Below, in pieces: positions 1 to 5,400 of a stretch of 5,894 nucleotides of DNA. Positions within the stretch are counted from its first letter, which is position 1, and every line of letters starts with the position of its first letter. The position numbers and the translations under genes are program-made. Source of the DNA: an uncultured bacterium. Lineage in GTDB: Bacteria; Actinomycetota; Actinomycetes; S36-B12. The notes under the pieces are model-generated. The model ran no database searches. It was not told where the DNA came from and saw only the letters and a program-made list of their open reading frames with translations. The DNA is taken from assembly GCA_903908025.1 (NCBI GenBank), contig CAIVQM010000420.1, positions 1 to 5,894 of the forward strand, written 5' to 3'.

Positions 1-1045
1 CGGGCTGCGAGTACTCGGCGAAGGCGGCCGCCAGACCGGCTTGTGACAGGCCGTCGATCCGCTGCGCACCCCGGCCCTGCATCAACTCACCGGCCGGCTG
101 CATGCCGTCGAAGAGCACGGGCGTGCCGAGCCGGATGGCCTCGAGCACCGGGATGCCGTAGCCCTCGACCCCGATCGACAGGAAGGCACTCGAGCCATGC
201 ACGAGGTCGTGCACCTCGGCATCGTTGGCGCCCTCGACCCAGCGCACGCCACCGAGAGCCACCTGCTCCCGAATTGCCCGGTTGATCCCCTCATCGGAGG
301 AGGATGCCCCGCCGATGAAGAGCAGCTCGGCCTCGGAGCCGCCTGAGCCGACGGCATCGCGGAAGGCTTCCGCGATCTCGACCGGCCGCTTTCGGGCCTC
401 CAGCGTCCCCAGACGGGCGAAAACGGGGTGCTCGGGCGGGTTGGCAGTCCGCGTGGGCAGGTGATCGCCGCCGGGGTGGGCGACGGTGATCGGCAGCGCC
501 GGGTCGCGGCGCAGGCGGCCCAGGATGGCGTCGCGGGCGTAGTCGCTGATGCAGATCACGGCGTCGGCGGTGGCCAGGTGCCGGAAGTACTCGCTGACCC
601 ATGCAGCCGTGCCCGGTCGGAACCGGTAGTTGGCCGGTTCGGACATTGGCAGGGTGTCATAGCCGATCATCGCCGTGGGCACGCACTTGGCGAACAGTTC
701 GAACCGCTCGAGCACCGACGGCAGGTACGAGACCTCCGGAAGCAGCCAGGAGTCGTAGATCGCGAGGAGGTCGCCCGGCTTCACCCGCATCGGGTTCAGA
801 TCGACGAGGTGGTCGTGCACGAGTTCGCGCAGATCGCTGCCCGGCTCCCGCGGCAGGAACGGGATGCTGACCAGCTCCGCGGCCTGCTCCGGCGTGAGCA
901 GCGCGTGGGCACCGTCGAACGGCACGACGAAGTCGGCCTGCACGATGTCGCTGGGCCACTCGCGAGCGAGGTACTGCAGCACGCGCTGGATGCCAGACCC
1001 GTACGGGTCGCGCACGAACTGCTCGATGTCGATGCCGATGTACAT
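1..1045 (-). CDS. GT4-type glycosyltransferase, C-terminus cut by window edge
   Basis: Reverse reading from the ATG at 1045-1043 stays open for 348 codons to the window edge with no stop, and third positions are strongly G/C. The protein begins MYIGIDIEQFVRDPYGSGIQ, a Rossmann-like GT-B start with a glycine-rich loop. A YDTLP segment (about 129-133) and VICISDYARD (163-172) match the end of the acceptor half of GT4 enzymes. GTLEARKRPVEI (213-224) is the usual start of the nucleotide-sugar half, followed by LLFIGG (241-246). VEGYGIPVLEAI (293-304) gives the E-x7-E signature with E294 and E302. Family members transfer sugar from an activated donor with retention of configuration; here the donor and acceptor cannot be named. 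It probably acts in the cytoplasm on a surface-glycan precursor, as suggested by the FkbM/GT fusion gene on the same strand at 2444-5894. A ribosome binding site supports the start. About 20-60 C-terminal residues are probably missing. Confidence 0.9.
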   Translation of the reverse strand, partial: MYIGIDIEQFVRDPYGSGIQRVLQYLAREWPSDIVQADFVVPFDGAHALLTPEQAAELVSIPFLPREPGSDLRELVHDHLVDLNPMRVKPGDLLAIYDSWLLPEVSYLPSVLERFELFAKCVPTAMIGYDTLPMSEPANYRFRPGTAAWVSEYFRHLATADAVICISDYARDAILGRLRRDPALPITVAHPGGDHLPTRTANPPEHPVFARLGTLEARKRPVEIAEAFRDAVGSGGSEAELLFIGGASSSDEGINRAIREQVALGGVRWVEGANDAEVHDLVHGSSAFLSIGVEGYGIPVLEAIRLGTPVLFDGMQPAGELMQGRGAQRIDGLSQAGLAAAFAEYSQP

Positions 1046-1049
1046 CAGC

Positions 1050-1058
1050 CCTCACCTC
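1050..1058 (-). promoter_or_regulatory. Ribosome binding site of the glycosyltransferase at 1-1045
   Basis: Read on the minus strand this is GAGGTGAGG. GAGGTG ends 7 nt before the ATG at 1045-1043, a normal Shine-Dalgarno spacing. An upstream ATG at 1062-1060 is in another frame and runs out quickly. The stop of a short upstream frame overlaps the start as TGATG, so coupling to upstream translation is possible. Confidence 0.6.
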
Positions 1059-1100
1059 GCATGAGGCGACCGTATTGCACGGCTGTCAGCAAGGCGCGTC

Positions 1101-1484
1101 TCAATGCTCGTCTCCGTCGTCGAGGAGACCGGACACCAGTTCGTCGACCGCCGAATTCCGACGACTGCGCTCCTGATCCAATTGCACGACATCACTGACG
1201 CGTACCAACTTGTGAGCGCTGCCCGGCTTGGTCGTAGATGCCAATCGGCCGTCCTTGATCATCCGATCAACCAGTTGGCGCGAGACGCCCAGCATTGCGC
1301 CGGCGACCTTTGGTGAAACGGATTCATCCGCGGTGGCCAGTACAGCGCCTGACCGGAGCGACGCGGCAAGTCGCTGCACCGCTTCCCGCGTGGCCCCGTC
1401 ATCCAGAGCTTCGGCCGCGGTGAGAAGGACCTGCGAGTCGTGGTCGGCTGTCGCAGCATCGAGGGCCAAAACTGTGAGGGGCAT
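1101..1484 (-). CDS. Excisionase-type helix-turn-helix protein, antitoxin-like, apparently without a toxin
   Basis: This is a 127-residue protein starting MPLTVLALDA. Residues about 10-55 are mainly helical and acidic/alanine-rich (QVLLTAAEALDDGATREAVQ). A helix-turn-helix follows at about 57-81: SPKVAGAMLGVSRQLVDRMI then KDGRL, the pattern of MerR/excisionase-type DNA-binding domains in which the second helix reads DNA. KPGSAHKLVRVSDV (86-99) is the wing. The tail (100-127) is charged. Similar actinobacterial proteins are, from general knowledge, often encoded just before a PIN-domain RNase toxin and act as its antitoxin and autorepressor. Here only 55 bp separate the stop from the next gene, a glycosyltransferase, so no partner is present. 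The start is chosen because a well-formed promoter ends 6 nt upstream, implying a leaderless mRNA; there is no Shine-Dalgarno. It could instead be an independent regulator of the islet. The DNA-binding role is secure; the antitoxin role is inferred. Confidence 0.85.
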   Translation of the reverse strand: MPLTVLALDAATADHDSQVLLTAAEALDDGATREAVQRLAASLRSGAVLATADESVSPKVAGAMLGVSRQLVDRMIKDGRLASTTKPGSAHKLVRVSDVVQLDQERSRRNSAVDELVSGLLDDGDEH

Positions 1485-1490
1485 GCAGGT

Positions 1491-1519
1491 AGGCTACGTC
1501 TCAAGTGCCCTAAGTGCAA
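1491..1519 (-). promoter_or_regulatory. Leaderless promoter of the helix-turn-helix gene
   Basis: On the minus strand a -35 box TTGCAC (1519-1514) is followed by exactly 17 nt and a -10 box TAGCCT (1496-1491). Only 6 nt separate the -10 from the ATG at 1484, so transcription should begin at or next to the A of the start codon. This agrees with the lack of a ribosome binding site. It may also drive the glycosyltransferase at 1-1045, because no strong promoter is visible in the 55-bp gap before that gene. Assigned by consensus match and spacing only. Confidence 0.6.
1503..1517. repeat. AAGTGC direct repeat pair inside the leaderless promoter
   Basis: AAGTGC occurs at 1503-1508 and again at 1512-1517, a 9-nt period. 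One copy overlaps the -35 box of the minus-strand promoter and the other lies in the -35/-10 spacer. A bound protein would block that promoter, so this is a candidate operator, possibly for the helix-turn-helix protein itself. The repeats are short and could be chance. Confidence 0.35.
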
Positions 1520-1544
1520 CAGTCCAGGCGGCCTCCAGAGCCAC

Positions 1545-1573
1545 TTGTTTCGTATTACGGCCCGTATTACGCT
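1545..1573 (+). promoter_or_regulatory. Candidate promoter of the ribbon-helix-helix/DUF6941-like operon
   Basis: TTGTTT (1545-1550) as -35 is separated by 17 nt from TACGCT (1568-1573), which fits the TAnnnT -10 pattern. The predicted start near 1580 leaves a leader of about 35 nt before the ATG at 1615. The first CGTATTACG palindrome lies in the spacer and the second runs into the -10 box. An alternative -10, TACCTT at 1581-1586, has no good -35 at the right distance. The -10 match is moderate. Confidence 0.45.
1551..1571. repeat. Two CGTATTACG palindromes, 12-nt period, probable operator
   Basis: The 9-mer CGTATTACG occurs perfectly at 1551-1559 and 1563-1571, separated by GCC. Each copy is itself an odd-length palindrome, CGTA-T-TACG. 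They lie within the predicted promoter of the downstream operon, whose first gene encodes a ribbon-helix-helix protein. Proteins of that fold commonly bind tandem short sites about one helical turn apart and repress their own operon. The repeat is seen directly; its use as an operator is inferred from position and symmetry. Confidence 0.6.
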
Positions 1574-1604
1574 TAGTTCATACCTTTGACTCGGTGGCCT
1601 GAAC

Positions 1605-1609
1605 GGAGG
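1605..1609 (+). promoter_or_regulatory. Ribosome binding site of the ribbon-helix-helix gene
   Basis: GGAGG ends 5 nt before the ATG at 1615, which decides the start of that gene. The site is partly inside a possible stem: GGTG plus CCT (1593-1600, one bulged G at 1597) can pair with AGGCACC (1607-1613), so translation may depend on opening this hairpin. Confidence 0.65.
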
Positions 1610-1614
1610 CACCC

Positions 1615-1986
1615 ATGAATGAGGACACGATCGAGGACATCACCTCCGTCGCCGAATATGCAGAGGCGGTAGAGGCGGGCGGGAAGCCACTGCCTCGCGC
1701 CTTCCGCCGGCGGTCAACCAGCGAACCGGCTCAGGTGTACAGCATCAGAATTCCGGTTGGACTGCTCGGCGAGCTGCGGTCGATCGCCGACCGCGAGGGT
1801 CTTCCGCCAGCCACGATGGTTCGCGAGTGGGTGATCGAGCGCATCCAGCGCGAGGTCCTGGCCGACAGCCTCGTTGCGACCGCGGTTCCGTTCACCAGCC
1901 TCGAGGACATCCGTGAAGGCGGGTCGGTCAACCAGTCCCTCCTGACCGTGTGGCACGGCCGAAGCTCCCAGGGAGCGGGCCAGTGA
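1615..1986 (+). CDS. Ribbon-helix-helix (CopG/Arc-like) DNA-binding protein, probable autorepressor or antitoxin
   Basis: This 123-residue protein has an acidic N-terminal arm (MNEDTIEDITSVAEYAEAVE), a basic patch PRAFRRRS (27-34), then a ribbon-helix-helix core. QVYSIRIP (40-47) is the DNA-contacting beta strand, LLGELRSIADREG (50-62) helix A and PATMVREWVIERIQRE (65-80) helix B. Such proteins dimerise through the strands, insert them into the DNA major groove and often serve as antitoxins or operon repressors. The C-terminal tail (81-123) matches nothing I recognise and, in an antitoxin, would be the partner-binding part. The ATG has a GGAGG site 5 nt upstream. The stop overlaps the GTG start of the next gene (GTGA), so the two are translated together. 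The tandem palindromes in its promoter are the natural target. Fold assignment is strong; the partner and purpose are inferred. Confidence 0.85.
   Translation: MNEDTIEDITSVAEYAEAVEAGGKPLPRAFRRRSTSEPAQVYSIRIPVGLLGELRSIADREGLPPATMVREWVIERIQREVLADSLVATAVPFTSLEDIREGGSVNQSLLTVWHGRSSQGAGQ
1970..1975 (+). promoter_or_regulatory. Ribosome binding site deciding the GTG start at 1983
   Basis: AGGGAG ends 7 nt before the GTG at 1983 and lies inside the end of the ribbon-helix-helix gene. The in-frame alternative GTG at 1950 has no purine-rich sequence in the right place, so the 1983 start is preferred. The GTGA overlap with the upstream stop favours translational coupling. Confidence 0.6.
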
Positions 1987-2447
1987 CCGTCAACTACCGC
2001 GTTCAACTCGTTCTTGCCGACCGCGGGAATCTCGACAAGGGCTCCGGCGGCCTGAACCTGCTGAACGCGGGCTGGAGTTGGACGCAGGCCCCACCCGGCA
2101 GCGGCGTGTCGATGTGCCTCGCCGCAATCGTCGAGGTCCCCTGGGATCGCTGCAACAAGGATCTGTCCTTCACTCTCCAGTTGGTCACTGACGACAGGGA
2201 GCCGGTCCGAGATGACGCAGGGGATGCAATCGTCATCACCCAGACGCTTCGCGTCGCGCCACGATCCGGTGCACCGGCCGGTGCGAGCGGTGTCGGCACG
2301 GTGCTCGTCGAGTTCCCGTCACCTGGACTGTCCCTGCCCCCGCGCGCCTACTACCACTGGGTCGCCGCGGTCGATCACTTCCAGAACGATCAGTGGCAGG
2401 TGACCTTCTGGGTCGACGGTCCCGCCGAGTCTCCGGCTGTGTCCTAA
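1983..2447 (+). CDS. Small beta-rich protein resembling DUF6941, function unknown
   Basis: From the GTG at 1983 the product has 154 residues and begins MTVNYRVQLVLADRG. Three stretches recall the DUF6941 type of small actinobacterial proteins: LNLLNAGWSWTQ (24-35), IVEVPWDRCNKDLSFTLQLV (49-68), and LPPRAYYHWVAAVD (118-131) followed by WQVTFWVDG (138-146). The alternation of hydrophobic and polar residues suggests a beta-sandwich in the cytoplasm; there is no signal peptide or membrane segment. No catalytic motif is evident. It overlaps the upstream ribbon-helix-helix gene by a GTGA junction, so the pair forms one operon. Its stop codon overlaps that of the convergent glycosyltransferase gene by four bases (2444-2447). 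A toxin, a sensor partner or a structural role are all possible, and I cannot choose. The family resemblance is from memory of motifs, not a search. A longer form from the GTG at 1950 is less likely. Confidence 0.75.
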   Translation: MTVNYRVQLVLADRGNLDKGSGGLNLLNAGWSWTQAPPGSGVSMCLAAIVEVPWDRCNKDLSFTLQLVTDDREPVRDDAGDAIVITQTLRVAPRSGAPAGASGVGTVLVEFPSPGLSLPPRAYYHWVAAVDHFQNDQWQVTFWVDGPAESPAVS

Positions 2448-5400
2448 GCCTCACCAGGCGCGGCAGTCCGCGCCACATCGGTGAGCAGGTCAAACCACGC
2501 ACGTGCATAGACCGCCGGAGCCTTGCGTGCCAGGTAATCCGTGCGCATCGCCTCGCGAGTCTCGACATCGACGGGGTTAGCGAGCCGGTGCTCGATCGCC
2601 TCGGCCAAGGTCACCGGGCTGATGTCATCGGGCAGGCGGTCAATGAAGTCGGGGGTGTCGACGTCGGTGCACAGGCCCCGGCTGCCGAGGGCCGGGGTGC
2701 CATAGGCGGCCATATCGCTGAGCGGACCGCTCACACCGAGCAGCGGACTCACCCGCAACTGCAGGCCGAGGTCGACGGCGAGCAGGTAGTCGCGGAACTC
2801 GTCATCCGAGACGTAGCCGGTGATCTCGAAGTTCGCGATGCCGGCCTCGGCCGCACGGCGGGTCAGCTCCTCTGCCTCCCCCGGTGATGCCGAACCCACA
2901 ACGTGGAGGCTGACGCGGTGGCCCCACTGGGTGAGCCACGCCGCCGACTCAACGACGACATCGATCAGCTTGGTGCGCACGTCGACGAAGCCGAAGGTCG
3001 CCAGATGCACGGTGCCGGCGTAGGGCGGCTCGTCGAAGCCGAGTCGCGCCCGTGCCTCTGCTCGACCATCACCCGTTCGGTAGTCAGCGGCGGGTTGCCG
3101 ATAGTTGGCGAATGGCAGCACCTTTGGCGTCACGCCCGTCTCGGCTGCTATGCGCTCGACTGTGCTGGGCGAGTGGGACGCGAGCAGGCGCGCACGCCGC
3201 GCAACCTCCCAGAACCCGGCGTTCTGCAGCAGGCGCATGTCCTCGATCTGGTCGTCGAGCGACGGCCGCAGTTCGCGCTGTCCGGTGCCGCGGAGCATGA
3301 GCTGCTCGAGGCCGCCCTTGCCGCACGTGGCCATATAGAGCTCGACGAGTCGGGTGTCGTGGGTGATGACGACACTGTCGACGCTGCCGAGCAACTCGAT
3401 GAACGGCACGTGGAAGTGGCTGTTGCCGACGATGGAGACGAACACATCGTGATCGCTACCGTGCTCGAGCACGTTGTCGATGCTCGCGTGCTTGATCCGC
3501 ACATCGGACGGGATCGTCCCCGCCACATCCGCGTCATGGGTGGTGTAGACCGTGACATCACACAGGCGGGCGAGTTCGATGGTGGTGGCGGCAGCGAAAT
3601 CGGCAACCCCCGATCGCTGCGGTGGCCAGGGAGTTGCGATTCCCACGCTGAGCGGACGCCCACCGGTGTAGACCCGGGCCTCGGAGATCTCGACGACCGC
3701 CGAGGGCGCGTGCTGCTGCAGCTTTGAGGCGATCACCGACTCGAGGCTGGCGTGCCTGTGAACGGAGAGCCGACGCAGCTGCTGCGTGCGGGTGCCCGCT
3801 CGGCCTCGATGCCGACGGATCGCCTTCGACATGCTCCTTGGGCTCCTCGGATCCGCAAGGAAGGAGCCGCTCCCCAGCAGCTCGCGGTGGGCCGGAATGT
3901 CGGACGCGACAACCGGCGCACCCGCCCGCAGCGCCTCGATGACCGGCAGCGACAGGCCCTCGTCGAAGGACGGCACCACCACGAGACTGGCACTCGCGAG
4001 CAGGGCCGTCATGTCCTCGTCGCTGAGGCGCTCGGGTGTACGCGCCTCCCCCGGGCGCATCGCCGCGGCGATCGACCAGTGGTGCACCCGCGTCTCCTGG
4101 CCGGCCATCCCGATGACGACGACATCGCGCGTCTCGGCACCGGATGTCGCCGCACCGATCGCTGCCAGTCCCCCGAACGTGTTCTTGCGCGCATCGTCGC
4201 CCGTCATGACGACGATCGGGCCGTGGGCTGTTTTCGGAGCCTTTGCCATCGGGGCATCCGTTGGCAGGACATCACGTGGCCACGCCACCACCGCATCGAT
4301 CGCACCCGGGCCTTCGAGTGCTCGCCCGAGGATCTGAGCCGTTTCCCGGCGCACGAGGTCGGAGATGCAGACGAAGTCGTCGTACATCCGTAGCGCGTCG
4401 AGGGCGGCGGCATACTCCGCGCGCGCAGCGACATTGCGCAGGTACACCGTGGGGTAATGCATGGGGATGTAGTCGAAGACGATCGCGATCTTGTGAGCGG
4501 TGCTGTGCAGCAGCGGAATGAGCGGCTGCGCACTCGATGTCATCGGCGACGGCTGGACGAGCACGCCGTAGGTCGGCAGCGTGCGCTCGGTGACGCGCGT
4601 GACCTGCTGGCATGAACCCGCGAGTTCCGTCGGCAGTTCCTCTAAGCCCTGATCGACTAGGAGTACCAGTCGCTTCTCTCCGACCGCTTCGCGCGCAGCT
4701 AGCAGCGCCGCCTTCGCGAAGCGGCCAATCCCACGGTTGCCGAAAGCCGGGGCCTGCAGGCAGCGGGCATCAAACAGCACCCTGTTTCCGCCGGCCCACA
4801 GCGGATTCACCGGATGGTCGGCAAGCCGAAGCCGCAGGCGGAGTGCTGCCAGTGTGCGACCGACCTCGTCACCGTGGTTGTCGGTGCGGCGGTCGAGCAG
4901 GGCATCGGTGTCATACGGCCCCGCCGCGATCCATGCGCGCGCCGCGGTCGCATCGTCGGGGGTGAAGGCCGTGAGCTCGAAGCCGTGTTCCGGTGCAGGA
5001 GGCAGACCGTCCGGAGTGATCCAGCCGACGGCATCCGCCGGCGGGGTTCCGAGGAAGGCCGGATCGGTGAGGTGCCCCATATTGATCGTCACGTGCTTGA
5101 GGTGGCGCGAGCGCACCATCGCGTCCTGCATCGGCCGGGGCAGGTGTGTGAGGGCACGTCGTCCGCGGAACACGACCGCCTTGCCCACCTTCGCCACCTT
5201 GCGTGAGTACTTCCAGGTGCGCGACCCCTCGACCTGGATGAGAGCCCCTCGCAGTTCGCCGATCTGCTTCTCGTACTCCGCCTTGGGCACTTCGCCCCGG
5301 ATGTCGTTGAGGATCAGCTCACGTTGCCAGGCGCGGCGAATGTCCGCGCGATCAGCGCGCTGCTGCGCGTCAGCATGGTCAACGACGACCCAGCCGTGCT

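Noticed and set aside
1055..1066. CCTC-GCAT-GAGG as a terminator before the left glycosyltransferase
   Set aside because: The stem is only 4 bp, has no T-tract and overlaps the ribosome binding site.
428..1198. A 256-codon plus-strand open frame
   Set aside because: It lies opposite the glycosyltransferase at 1-1045, has low-complexity V/G/R/Q-rich composition and matches no fold; it is an antisense shadow typical of GC-rich DNA.
1526..1534. AGGCGGCCT palindrome between the divergent promoters as a third operator
   Set aside because: It is a single GC-rich copy in a GC-rich genome, unrelated in sequence to the repeated CGTATTACG sites.
1950..1982. GTG at 1950 as the start of the DUF6941-like gene
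   Set aside because: No ribosome binding site precedes it and it would overlap the upstream gene by 37 nt, whereas the GTG at 1983 has AGGGAG 7 nt upstream and a GTGA junction.
1050..2455. CCTCACC at both edges of the islet (1050-1056 and 2449-2455) as a target-site duplication
   Set aside because: Only seven bases match, the left copy is part of a ribosome binding site and therefore under its own selection, and no transposase or integrase is present; chance is a sufficient explanation.
2903..3727. A 274-codon plus-strand open frame
   Set aside because: It is the antisense of the third domain of the fusion protein, whose frame carries recognisable GT4 motifs; the antisense product has no recognisable motif.
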